Positions 1 through 6,705 of a DNA stretch of 33,158 bases are shown one piece after another. Both the position numbers and the translations under genes were made by a program. Below the pieces are notes generated by a model. It ran no database searches, had not been told where the DNA came from, and saw only the letters and a program-made list of their open reading frames with translations. Position 1 is the stretch's first letter. Each line of letters begins with the position of its first letter. The DNA comes from Clostridia bacterium (GTDB lineage: Bacteria > Bacillota > Clostridia > Christensenellales > Aristaeellaceae), in assembly GCA_017443295.1 (NCBI GenBank), contig JAFSNT010000243.1, forward strand, positions 1 to 33,158, written 5' to 3'.

Positions 1-118
1 GAGCCAGAAGCCATCAAAGTTTCGTAAACCCCAGCGCCGCAGGCGGCGCTTATTCGATATATTCTTACAAGCCGCTTCGCCAAGTGAGGGTCCAGGGAGA
101 TCATCTCCCTGGTCGGGG
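1..118. repeat. Partial copy of the composite palindromic repeat (family A) at the window edge
   Basis: The stretch matches the reverse complement of 12849-12978 with about four bases in five shared. It starts with GAGCCAGAAGCC, the outer edge of the 125-bp core seen at 12969-13093. It continues through a GC hairpin at 33-50 (AGCGCCGC/GGCGGCGCT) and a perfect palindrome at 92-112 (CCAGGGAGAT, one central base, ATCTCCCTGG). The window therefore begins at the boundary of a repeat core. This could be a contig break caused by the repeat, or simply where the window was cut. Confidence 0.75.
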
Positions 119-124
119 GACGAA

Positions 125-162
125 CCGCCGATGACCGCCGGTGGCGGGAATCTCATCGGCGG
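125..162 (-). repeat. 38-nt structured repeat, family B, copy 1
   Basis: Read on the minus strand this is a 10-bp outer stem (CCGCCGATGA with TCATCGGCGG), a 5-nt one-sided bulge, an inner stem CCGCC/GGCGG and a 3-nt loop. Copies at 19964-20001 and 28001-28038 have the same 10-5-5-3-5-10 geometry. Five outer-stem base pairs differ from copy 3, and all five are compensated. The flanks also match: GATC-type sequence before and a TTYGTCC-like sequence after. Confidence 0.7.
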
Positions 163-227
163 TGAGATCAGGCGAAAAGGAGCAATCTCCCCATGAAGGG
201 GAGTTGCGACTTTTGAGCCTGCGGAAC

Positions 228-244
228 TGGGGGCGGAGCGCCCC
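228..244. repeat. GC hairpin upstream of the secreted protein gene
   Basis: GGGGGCG-gag-CGCCCCC forms a 7-bp stem. The same motif type (GGGGGCGCTCTGCCCCC) lies at 12841-12857 at the edge of a composite repeat, so this is probably another module of the same family. No T-run follows it, so a terminator role is not supported. Confidence 0.5.
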
Positions 245-311
245 CAACAGCTTCCCTACAAATCCCAATTTCTTATTCATGCGTGAGCCGTATCCATTTC
301 CTGGCTCGGCG

Positions 312-340
312 TTTACTTTTCTCGCCGGGTATGGTACAAT
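312..340 (+). promoter_or_regulatory. Sigma-A-type promoter for the secreted protein gene
   Basis: TTTACT (312-317) and TACAAT (335-340) are separated by 17 bp. Transcription would start near 347 and give a leader of about 30 nt before the coding region. Confidence 0.55.
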
Positions 341-376
341 TCCAATGGATTTCACGCGAAAGGCGGGTGAGGAAAG

Positions 377-1111
377 CTGTACCGACTGACGATTGTTTGT
401 TTCGCGCTGCTGCTGCTGGCCGGATGGACGGCTCCCGCCCGCGCGGCGGATGGCACGTTTACGGATACCCGGTTTCAGGGCGATTTTTCCACGGAAAATT
501 TGGACGCGATCATCGAGGAATACGAGCTGTACGACGGCTGGTACTGGACGACGCCGCGGTACGTGTTCCAGGATTTCCACGGGCACGAAGGGAAAAAGGG
601 CTGGACGCAGACCAGCAAGGAACGGTTCGACCCCTTTGTTTATTCCTGGGGCTGGTTCGGCTGCCGCTGGAACTGGGACGCGCTGGACGATTCCATGCCC
701 AACACGTATGGCTGGGGAGAATGCTTCGGCTTCTGCCAGTTTTTGGGCTATCTTTTATCCGGGGAGCGCAATCCCCACGGAAGGTGGGTGCCCTTTCTGT
801 CGGTCAAGCAGGCCAAGGGGCTGAAGCCCGGGGATATCCTGCGGGTGGAATACACCGACGAAACGGGCCTGCACCAGCACAGCGCCATGGTGTACAGCGT
901 GGACGAGGAAAAGGGAAAGGTGCTGTTCCTGCAAGTGTCCGGCTCCAATTACAACCGCATTTATACCCGCCGGGGCTTTACCGGCGCGGGCCTGGCGGGC
1001 ACCGCCCTGCTTTCGGATATCGCCCTGTGCCCCGGCCTGCGCATCCTGCGGGCGGAGCAAAACCTGGACGGGGTCTATCCGGCGGGATGGAAGCCGCGAG
1101 AGGAAGAATAA
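377..1111 (+). CDS. Secreted NlpC/P60- or CHAP-like cysteine peptidase family protein (putative)
   Basis: The frame encodes about 244 residues. It begins with a signal peptide (arginine near the N-terminus, a leucine run, then the cleavage-like end APARA|ADG) followed by an exported domain. The mature part holds a cysteine-centred segment GWGECFGFCQFLGYLL, a GDILRVEY strand and a histidine segment HQHSAMVY. This Cys, Gly-Asp, His order is what papain-like cell-wall hydrolases (NlpC/P60, CHAP, amidase domains) show, so peptidoglycan or peptide hydrolysis outside the cell is inferred. The start is unusual: the frame opens after a stop at 368-370 and has no ATG, GTG or TTG before TTG at 500, which would remove the signal peptide. 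CTG at 377 follows a GAGGAAAG ribosome site and is chosen. A one-base frameshift after GTG 367 is the alternative. A promoter at 312-340 and a terminator at 1231-1252 make it a single-gene unit. The family call is tentative. Confidence 0.6.
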   Translation: MYRLTIVCFALLLLAGWTAPARAADGTFTDTRFQGDFSTENLDAIIEEYELYDGWYWTTPRYVFQDFHGHEGKKGWTQTSKERFDPFVYSWGWFGCRWNWDALDDSMPNTYGWGECFGFCQFLGYLLSGERNPHGRWVPFLSVKQAKGLKPGDILRVEYTDETGLHQHSAMVYSVDEEKGKVLFLQVSGSNYNRIYTRRGFTGAGLAGTALLSDIALCPGLRILRAEQNLDGVYPAGWKPREEE

Positions 1112-1230
1112 AGGAATAGAGTTGAGAGTTGAGATAAGAATTCAGAGTATAAAGTTCATCTATTCGGCTTCAGAACGCTGTAACGAATCAATCTGTATTC
1201 TTTTATCTCCACTCTTCACTCTGCTCCGCA

Positions 1231-1252
1231 GGCCGCTTTCGGCGGCTTTTTT
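1231..1252 (+). terminator. Rho-independent terminator after the secreted protein gene
   Basis: GCCGC-TTTCG-GCGGC is followed by a run of T. It lies 120 bp after the stop codon and before the next promoter. Confidence 0.7.
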
Positions 1253-1301
1253 GTTTGCCACGAATTTTAACATTTTTCCATCGAAAGTTATTTTCCGTGC
1301 A

Positions 1302-1330
1302 TTGCGGGGCCTAAAAAATCGCGGTATACT
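1302..1330 (+). promoter_or_regulatory. Sigma-A-type promoter for the regulator/ABC operon
   Basis: TTGCGG (1302-1307), a 17-bp spacer and TATACT (1325-1330). It lies 20 bp before ATG 1351, with a GAGGTGGG ribosome site between them. Confidence 0.65.
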
Positions 1331-1350
1331 CTTGCCGAGGTGGGAAAAGT

Positions 1351-1767
1351 ATGATTGGTGAGAACATTCAGTATTTACGGAAAAAGCGAAGCCTGACCCA
1401 GGAGGCCCTGGCTGAGCAGTTAGGCGTATCGCGCCAGACGGTGGCCAAATGGGAGGCGGGGGAAAGCGCCCCGGACTTAGACGCGGCGGCAAAGCTGAGC
1501 CGGGCCTTTGACGTTTCCTTAGACGATTTGATTTCCTCGCCGGTGGAGGTGCCCCCGCCCGAATTTGCCAAGGGCAAGCATGTGTTCGGGCTGGTCACGG
1601 TGGGCGACAAGGGCCAAATCGTGATCCCGGTGCAGGCCCGGCGGGTGTTCCATATTTCCCCCGGCGACCAGCTGATGGTACTCGGGGACGAGGACCGGGG
1701 CCTGGCACTGGTGGACGCCCGGTTCTTTCTGAAAATCGCGGAGGTGATTCGCAATGGCGAAAAATGA
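1351..1767 (+). CDS. XRE-family regulator with a C-terminal AbrB-like domain
   Basis: This 138-residue protein has an N-terminal helix-turn-helix of the XRE/Cro type (about residues 5-60, with LTQEALAEQLGVSRQTVAKW). After a proline-rich linker (64-72) comes an AbrB/SpoVT-like swapped-hairpin segment (about 78-125, with VGDKGQIVIPVQARR and PGDQLMVLGDE). Both halves are DNA-binding or dimerising folds, so it is most likely a transcription factor for its own operon. Its last 14 bases overlap the start of the ABC ATPase gene, which is direct evidence of co-expression. Fusions of XRE and AbrB domains in front of ABC-2 exporters occur in Firmicutes; the signal sensed cannot be told here. The start is set by the ribosome site GAGGTGGG and the promoter at 1302-1330. 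Confidence 0.85.
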   Translation: MIGENIQYLRKKRSLTQEALAEQLGVSRQTVAKWEAGESAPDLDAAAKLSRAFDVSLDDLISSPVEVPPPEFAKGKHVFGLVTVGDKGQIVIPVQARRVFHISPGDQLMVLGDEDRGLALVDARFFLKIAEVIRNGEK

Positions 1768-2605
1768 CGCGCCCCTGTCCGTAAGGGGCCTTTGCAAGAA
1801 CTATCCGGCTTTTACGCTGGATCACGTGTCCTTCGATTTGGCGCCCGGGGCCGTTACCGGCTTCATCGGCCGCAACGGCGCGGGCAAAACCACCACCCTG
1901 AACTCCATCCTGTCCTTCATCAAGCCCGACGGGGGCGAGGTGCTGTTTTCCGGCCTGTCCATGAAGGATCACGCGGCGGAAATCAAGCAGAAGATCGGCT
2001 TCGTGTCGGCGGGCATGGCCTACTATACCGGCAAAAAGCTGAAAACCATCACCGCCGTGACCCGCTCCTTCTATCCCGGCTGGGACGACGGCGCTTACCG
2101 CCGCTATATGGGCCGCTTCGGTTTAGACGAAAGCAAAACCCCCGCGTCCCTGTCCAACGGTATGAAGATCAAGTACGCTTTGGCCCTGGCCCTGTCCCAC
2201 GGGGCGGAACTGATGCTGCTGGACGAACCCACCAGCGGATTAGACCCGGTGAGCCGGGAGGAACTGGTGGAAATCTTTCTATCCCTCCGGGACGAGGGCA
2301 AAACCATCCTGTTTTCCACCCACATCACCTCCGACCTGGACAAGTGCGCCGACCGCATCCTGTTCCTGCAAAAGGGAAAGCTCACCGCCGACAGCGCCCT
2401 GAACGATTTCATCGGCGCGTACCGGCTGGCCTCCTACGCGGGCAGCGTGCCGGAAGCCGCCGCAGGCTGCGTCCTGGGCGCCTGCCGCACAAAAGACGGC
2501 TGCACAGCCCTGTTCAAGCGGGAGGACGCAGAGCGGCTTTCCATCGACTGCCGCCAGCCCGATTTAGAGGAGATTATGGTACATTTAGAAAAGGAGGGTG
2601 CGTAA
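1754..2605 (+). CDS. ABC transporter ATP-binding protein (ABC-2 exporter type)
   Basis: This 283-residue ATPase carries Walker A GRNGAGKTT (39-47), a modified signature LSNGMKIKYALALAL in place of LSGGQ, Walker B LMLLDEPTSGLD and the switch histidine in FSTHI. The short C-terminal extension (about 210-283) is typical of the CcmA/YtrB-like exporters that pair with a separate ABC-2 permease. It overlaps the regulator gene by 14 bp upstream, and its stop overlaps the permease start (TAATG) downstream, so the three genes form one translationally coupled operon. It would power export of an unknown substrate, possibly a peptide or lipid-active compound. The LSNGM signature is common in this subfamily and does not indicate inactivity. 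Confidence 0.92.
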   Translation: MAKNDAPLSVRGLCKNYPAFTLDHVSFDLAPGAVTGFIGRNGAGKTTTLNSILSFIKPDGGEVLFSGLSMKDHAAEIKQKIGFVSAGMAYYTGKKLKTITAVTRSFYPGWDDGAYRRYMGRFGLDESKTPASLSNGMKIKYALALALSHGAELMLLDEPTSGLDPVSREELVEIFLSLRDEGKTILFSTHITSDLDKCADRILFLQKGKLTADSALNDFIGAYRLASYAGSVPEAAAGCVLGACRTKDGCTALFKREDAERLSIDCRQPDLEEIMVHLEKEGA

Positions 2606-3255
2606 TGAACCTGCTGAAAAAGGAATTCCGCCTGTGCATGCACCCCATCGCGCCCATGATGCTGTGTTTGAGCGCCCTGATCCTGGTGCCCGCTTACCCC
2701 TACGCCATCACCTGCTTTTACATGACCTTAGCCATTTTCTTTACCTGCCTGACCGGTCGGGAAAACCACGACGCGGCGTACACCGCCTGTCTGCCCGTGT
2801 CCCGGCGGGATATGGTGCGGGGCCGCATGGGACTGGCCTGCATCCTGGAAGGCGTGCAGCTACTGGTGTGCCTGGGCTTCGTTTTCCTGCGGCCCCTGAC
2901 CGGCAGCACGGAAAACAGCGCGGGCATGGACGCCAATATCGCCGTGATCGCCGAAGGGCTGATCGTGTTCGGCCTGTTCAACGTCCTGTTCTTCCCCCGC
3001 TGGTACAAGGACATCACCAAGGTCGGCCCGCCCTTCATCATCGCCGGGGTGGCGGTGTTCCTGTACATTACCCTGTCCATCGTTTCCACCTACGCCGTGC
3101 CCTTCGTCCGGGATGTGCTGGACACCCCCGACCCCCAGCATCTGACGGAAAAGCTGATCTTCCTGGCCTGCGCCGGGGCGCTTTACGCCGCCCTCACGCT
3201 GATTGCCTTCCGCCTGTCCGTGCGCCGGTTTGAACAGGTGGATTTACAGCTGTAA
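2605..3255 (+). CDS. ABC-2 type transporter permease
   Basis: The ATG shares its first base with the stop codon of the ATPase gene, and an AAAAGGAGG ribosome site lies within the upstream gene. The 216-residue product has about six hydrophobic segments, two in the first 50 residues and others near 80-95, 110-130, 150-165 and 185-205. The motif TACLPVSRRDMVRGR between segments 2 and 3 is characteristic of small ABC-2 permeases (ABC2_membrane_5-like). Two copies would form the channel with the ATPase encoded upstream. The gene is last in the operon and is followed by a terminator at 3284-3311. Confidence 0.85.
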   Translation: MNLLKKEFRLCMHPIAPMMLCLSALILVPAYPYAITCFYMTLAIFFTCLTGRENHDAAYTACLPVSRRDMVRGRMGLACILEGVQLLVCLGFVFLRPLTGSTENSAGMDANIAVIAEGLIVFGLFNVLFFPRWYKDITKVGPPFIIAGVAVFLYITLSIVSTYAVPFVRDVLDTPDPQHLTEKLIFLACAGALYAALTLIAFRLSVRRFEQVDLQL

Positions 3256-3283
3256 AAAATTCGCTATCAAAAAGGGACCTGCG

Positions 3284-3311
3284 AAGGGACCTGCGATTGC
3301 AGTCCCTTTTT
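3284..3311. terminator. Terminator between convergent genes
   Basis: AAGGGA, a bulged C, CTGC-GATT-GCAG and TCCCTT are followed by T. An AAGGGACCTGCG direct repeat precedes it, allowing an alternative longer stem with AAAAAGGGAC. The A-rich start and T-rich end suit both strands, serving the exporter operon (+) and the HigA-like gene (-). Confidence 0.7.
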
Positions 3312-3344
3312 ATGTGAAGCGCGGGGCCGGTTCGAGATCCCTGT

Positions 3345-3629
3345 TCATTTCCCAGCGGGAACAAATTCGATGCGCAGGTTCATACCCATTCCGGCGGCAA
3401 GGCGTTGAAGCGTGCGCAGAGAAGGATTGGCGGAGCCGTTTTCCAGCTTGGATATATCGGCCTGATTGATGCCGGTGCGGTCGGCAAGCTGCTGTTGAGT
3501 AAGGCCGGAAGCCTGGCGCGCGTCGATCACGGCCTGCTTGATGGCATATTCGGCGGCCAGCTTGTCATATTCGGCCCGGACGGCAGGATTCTCTAAAGCT
3601 TTTTTCTTAAAATCCTGATAGGCGCTCAT
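3345..3629 (-). CDS. HigA-like XRE-family antitoxin
   Basis: This 94-residue protein has a helix-turn-helix at about residues 38-85 (SGLTQQQLADRTGINQADISKLENG). The N-terminal helical part and length match HigA2-type antitoxins encoded downstream of HigB/Gp49-like toxins. It would bind the toxin and repress their shared promoter. Translation starts at ATG 3629, nine bases after a perfect AGGAGG core. The start overlaps the toxin stop as ATGA, so the two are translationally coupled. The gene is intact although the partner toxin gene carries an in-frame stop, so it may persist as a stand-alone repressor. Confidence 0.85.
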   Translation of the reverse strand: MSAYQDFKKKALENPAVRAEYDKLAAEYAIKQAVIDARQASGLTQQQLADRTGINQADISKLENGSANPSLRTLQRLAAGMGMNLRIEFVPAGK

Positions 3630-3979
3630 TTTCCATACCTCCTGAAATAATCGTCCCGGTAACGCCGGGCGCGGGCTTTTTCCGATTCCGGGGTTTGATC
3701 CTTCTTTTTGATAAAACCGTTGGTCAGAATGATCCTTTTTCCCACGATGAAGAAATAGAGGACGCGGGAAATGTTGCTGCCCACCTTGGTGCGAAGTTCA
3801 AACAAATTGGGTTCCAGGGCTTTGTACTGCGGTTCCCGAAGGGCGGGGCCGTTGGCTTCCAGCATGTCGATATCCCGAAGCGTTTTCGCCAGCATCTTTT
3901 CATCCAGTGTGGTAAGATAAGCGGCCACCGGTTAGAAACCGTCTTCCATGGTGTAAAAGTCTACGGTGTAATTGGACAT
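3626..3979 (-). pseudogene. HigB/Gp49-like toxin gene interrupted by an in-frame stop
   Basis: From ATG 3979 the frame reads MSNYTVDFYTMEDGF, then TAA at 3934-3932, then continues in the same frame as PVAAYLTTLDEKML to the stop at 3626. The remainder matches the phage Gp49-like/HigB family of ribosome-dependent RNases: ELRTKVGSNISRVLYFF, then a GFIKKKDQTPESE segment and the C-terminal RRYRDDY. One base change (for example AAA to TAA) would explain the stop at codon 16. GTG at 3928, one codon beyond the stop, could allow reinitiation and give a 100-residue protein missing the first strand. An AAAGGG ribosome site precedes ATG 3979 and a strong promoter lies at 4012-4040, supporting this as the ancestral start. 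A sequencing error cannot be excluded. Confidence 0.8.
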
Positions 3980-4011
3980 AGCGGAAACCCTTTCTTCTTT
4001 TGTTCGCTCTT

Positions 4012-4040
4012 ATTATATATGATATTTCCCATAAAAGCAA
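4012..4040 (-). promoter_or_regulatory. Promoter of the HigB-HigA pair
   Basis: On the minus strand TTGCTT (4040-4035), a 17-bp spacer and TATAAT (4017-4012) lie 33 bp before the ancestral toxin ATG. The surrounding TATATA-rich sequence could hold the antitoxin operator, but no clear inverted repeat was identified. Confidence 0.7.
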
Positions 4041-4078
4041 GAAAAATTTTGAGCTGTCATGGCGCAAAAAGGTAAAAG

Positions 4079-4103
4079 AAAAACGGCCGAAGCCGCTTTT
4101 TTC
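4079..4103 (+). terminator. Possible terminator upstream of the HicB remnant
   Basis: CGGC-CGAA-GCCG is flanked by A-run and T-run (AAAAACGGCCGAAGCCGCTT, then T). No intact plus-strand gene precedes it, so it may be left over from a lost gene. Confidence 0.4.
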
Positions 4104-4107
4104 GTGA

Positions 4108-4335
4108 CCGGAAGCGAACACGGAGAACCGTCCCCTGTGCATTCGGCACGAACCGGGCGAATTTGTGAACCTGATCTTAGCGGACACCGCTGCCTACAGA
4201 AAGAAAACATCCAATCAGGCCGTGAAGAAAACCTTGTCCATTCCCCAATGGCTGAACACCGCCGCCGAAGCCGCCAACGTAAACTTTTCACAAACCTTGC
4301 AGGATGCCCTGACCGCCAAGCTGGGTCTGCGGTGA
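4108..4335 (+). pseudogene. HicB-family antitoxin C-terminal remnant
   Basis: After an in-frame TGA at 4105 the plus-strand frame encodes 75 residues. From about residue 16 they match the C-terminal third of long HicB antitoxins: GEFVNLILADTAAYRKK, then KKTLSIPQWLN and NVNFSQTLQDALTAKLGL, which forms the ribbon-helix-helix-like DNA-binding tail. The partial HicB-like N-terminal domain is missing, no usable ATG lies in frame, and no HicA toxin is seen. The sequence before the homologous part (around 4117-4142, CGGAGAACCGTCCCCTGTG) looks like a small palindromic repeat resembling 4384-4410, which may have caused or followed the truncation. A good terminator still follows at 4349-4371. Confidence 0.75.
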
Positions 4336-4348
4336 TCTCCCTTTTTTG

Positions 4349-4371
4349 AAGCCCCTGCGGGGGCTTTTTTT
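4349..4371 (+). terminator. Terminator after the HicB remnant
   Basis: AAGCCCC-TGC-GGGGGCTT is followed by seven T. It lies 14 bases beyond the remnant's stop codon. Confidence 0.75.
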
Positions 4372-4445
4372 CGTGTTGGAGAGAGCACAGAGAGCCGTCC
4401 CTCTACTGTGAGGGGTTTCCCCTTATTTTCCTTCCTTGTGTTTCC

Positions 4446-4640
4446 GGAATGATCCTTCACCTGCTGCTTCGCTGGCTCCTTCGCTCCGCTCAGGATGACA
4501 ATCGCAGCGTTCAGGATGACAATGCGGGGGTCGACGATAAAAGCAGCATGCAGCGCGCCAAACAGAGAAACCGACCAACAAACACTGTCATCCTGAGCGG
4601 CGTGGAGCGAGAGCGAAACGCCAAGCGAAGGATCATTTCC
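4446..4640. repeat. Inverted-repeat element, 55-nt arms with CAGGATGACA inner ends
   Basis: The left arm 4446-4500 starts GGAATGATCCTTC and ends CTCAGGATGACA. The right arm 4586-4640 is its imperfect inverse (TGTCATCCTGAGCGG at the inner end, GAAGGATCATTTCC at the outer end). The 85-bp centre contains a third TCAGGATGACA (4511-4521). This fills the gene-free stretch 4372-4692 together with a short GC-rich palindromic stretch at 4384-4410. GAAGGATC...TCAGGATGACA-type repeats are widespread dispersed elements in gut Firmicutes. No transposase is present, so if mobile it is non-autonomous. Confidence 0.6.
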
Positions 4641-4692
4641 TCCGAGAGCGCATAGGGGATGTATTCACACAAACAATACCTTGTGCTCCCGT

Positions 4693-5385
4693 TTACAGCC
4701 CCGTCAAATCGTTTGGGTCTGCAATTACCTCTGATGCCATTACTTTAATGATTTCGTCTGCCCCGGCGATGGAATAGGTCAGCCACAGATTAGAATAGAG
4801 ATAGGAACCGTCTCCATTTTTATAAGCGTTCAATGTAAGCACAGCCGCCGTTCCATTATCTCCATCCCATCTGGTGCTGTGGCGGAGAATGAGATCATTC
4901 GCAAGTTTTACGTCTTCGTTTGTTTCGTTTCCAGTCCCATAAAGCGTTGTGAGTTTTTTCTGAAGGTCAAGATAAGCGGCCTCGTCACCGTTAGAAAACT
5001 GATACGCAGCAAGATACAGCCTGGATGAATCAATACTTGTCAGCACTCTTCCTTCTTCAAATCCATAGGAACATAAGACATATAGCGTATCAACAAGATG
5101 GCCGCCCGCCTTGAAATCAAACCAGCCGACTGGTGAAACACCCATCCATCCTGACGGGTAATTGACGCTATCCACTGAATTGATGTTGGCGAAATCCGCA
5201 TTCAGTTCATCCACCAGGAACATATCAATTCCATCCACACCATCAACTGGAATATCTTCACCGAAAGATTCCTGTACTTTTTCAAATGACGAATACCACG
5301 GTATTCCCCGGAACAGAATCTCATCCGCAAGGGCTGTGGGGTAAATGAGCAGGAACACAAAGATCAAAAGAGCTACCCTTTTCAT
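4693..5385 (-). CDS. Secreted protein of unknown function
   Basis: This 230-residue protein has a clear signal peptide (KR, a hydrophobic stretch and cleavage near TALA|DE). The mature domain starts ILFRGIPWYSSFEKVQESFG, a pattern seen at the N-terminus of several uncharacterised exported Firmicutes proteins. It continues as a mixed alpha/beta domain without recognisable catalytic residues. A YLDLQKKLTTLYG helix and repeated aromatic strands (SYLYSNLWLTYS) are visible. There is no cysteine after the signal, so it is probably not a lipoprotein. The ribosome site AGGGGA precedes ATG 5385. Codon use is less GC-biased than in the neighbours to the right, suggesting a different history. I do not recognise a function. 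Confidence 0.8.
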   Translation of the reverse strand: MKRVALLIFVFLLIYPTALADEILFRGIPWYSSFEKVQESFGEDIPVDGVDGIDMFLVDELNADFANINSVDSVNYPSGWMGVSPVGWFDFKAGGHLVDTLYVLCSYGFEEGRVLTSIDSSRLYLAAYQFSNGDEAAYLDLQKKLTTLYGTGNETNEDVKLANDLILRHSTRWDGDNGTAAVLTLNAYKNGDGSYLYSNLWLTYSIAGADEIIKVMASEVIADPNDLTGL

Positions 5386-5494
5386 AGAAATTCCCCTTTC
5401 CTCGGTTAGTTTGATAGAGTTTCAATTGCCATAAATACGAAAAGCAAGAGTCACATTCTTCGTTCAATTATTGTCGATAAGTAATGAGAGAGCA

Positions 5495-5815
5495 TTAGTC
5501 TTTCTTATAAAGATTATACCCATGCTCCCTGTGATAAGACGGAGGTTGCGGTTCCTCGCCTTTCCATGCCCTTTTGCTCATTTCGGCGTTAAATCTATTT
5601 AGCATATTTTGTAGGCTGGAAGCTAACGAAATATCTTTTCCTGCTGCGCAGAATTGTTTTCTGACATTTTCTCTTTCTTTTTCTAAGACTTCATCTGTCA
5701 CCGTATCAAACCATTTATCACCATATTTTTGCGGTTTCTTTTTCCCGAATAGTTTCATTAACCCGGCTGTACCAAGGATTGCTGCGGCTGCGCCGACGAG
5801 TTTCTTTATATTCAC
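5495..5815 (-). CDS. Small hypothetical protein with an N-terminal membrane segment
   Basis: The 106-residue product begins with a short hydrophobic segment (KKLVGAAAAILGTAGLMKLFG), followed by a lysine-rich basic stretch and a charged helical domain (about 45-85, TDEVLEKERENVRKQF). It ends in a polar tail with PPSYHREHGYNLY. It could be anchored by its N-terminus with the rest in the cytoplasm. The ribosome site AAGGAGGGG lies nine bases before ATG 5815. It starts 38 bp downstream of the SH3-like membrane protein gene and probably shares its transcript. No family is recognised. Confidence 0.7.
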   Translation of the reverse strand: MNIKKLVGAAAAILGTAGLMKLFGKKKPQKYGDKWFDTVTDEVLEKERENVRKQFCAAGKDISLASSLQNMLNRFNAEMSKRAWKGEEPQPPSYHREHGYNLYKKD

Positions 5816-5853
5816 AATTACCCCTCCTTGTTCTCTTTGCGCTCATTTTCAAT

Positions 5854-6597
5854 CTACCATTCCACAGCCCTTTCTGGAACAATCCCCCGAGCTGTCCTGC
5901 CATCAGATGCATAGCTTTCTACATAAATACCCGTATCCATTTTTCCAAGAACAGTGACTGTGGTTCCGGCTTTCAGATAGACAATATTGCTTGCACCATC
6001 TGATAAATAGCAATTTTCCGTAATCCTGCCACTATAATAATTGAGGTTTAAAGACACTCCTTGATTACCCTGTGTATACCCCATTCGATCCGGGCCTGGA
6101 TTTTTGCTATTTCCCGTCTGATACCTGATGAGCATCCATCCATTTTCATGTCCCGCCACATAAACAATATCATTTGTACTTGCGTATACTGGTTCCCCTT
6201 TTGACGTCTTTTCATACCAGGATGATTTACTGGGAGCAGAGTATACCAAAAGTCTGCCATTTTTTCTAAAGCTACCAACAGCAAAATTTATTTGGTTTAG
6301 ATTTCTTTCATTTGAAATAACGGGTACAAATTCTTCTTTTTGTTCTTGTTGTCGTGACATTGGTTGATTTGTAACTAAATTATTTAATCCATCTGTTATA
6401 TCTTTAGGTATAAAATTACTTATCATAATATTTATAAAAGGGGTGGCAACAATACTAATTATTACCAAAATAACATAGTGTGAAGGTTTTCTTGGACTCT
6501 TTCCAATCATATCTCGAATTATTTCAATAATAACAAGAATTAAAAATATTACGCCCATGATAATTATTTCTTTTAAACTGATTTCCACGTTGATCAC
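5854..6597 (-). CDS. Membrane-anchored protein with SH3-like domains
   Basis: This 247-residue protein has two hydrophobic segments near residues 10-28 and 42-62, a linker, then an extracytoplasmic-type region from about 95. The second half resembles two bacterial SH3-like repeats (GRLLVYSAPSKSSWYEK with the GHENGWMLIRYQT strand; NCYLSDGASNIVYLKAGT with TGIYVESY). These folds usually bind peptidoglycan or peptides, so a cell-envelope sensing or anchoring role is inferred. The start used is GTG 6597 behind AAGG; GTG 6588 behind AGGTGA is an alternative. The first third of the gene is conspicuously AT-rich compared with the rest of the window. A distantly similar secreted SH3-like repeat protein lies at 30719-31858. 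Confidence 0.7.
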   Translation of the reverse strand: MINVEISLKEIIIMGVIFLILVIIEIIRDMIGKSPRKPSHYVILVIISIVATPFINIMISNFIPKDITDGLNNLVTNQPMSRQQEQKEEFVPVISNERNLNQINFAVGSFRKNGRLLVYSAPSKSSWYEKTSKGEPVYASTNDIVYVAGHENGWMLIRYQTGNSKNPGPDRMGYTQGNQGVSLNLNYYSGRITENCYLSDGASNIVYLKAGTTVTVLGKMDTGIYVESYASDGRTARGIVPERAVEW

Positions 6598-6705
6598 CTG
6601 ACCTTCATCTAATCATAATTCCATCTATCAGAGCAACAAACAATGTATTTTGAAAGCATTCTTCGTTGATTTTTTTCAACAAAATAGAAATAATAATTTT
6701 TCTCC

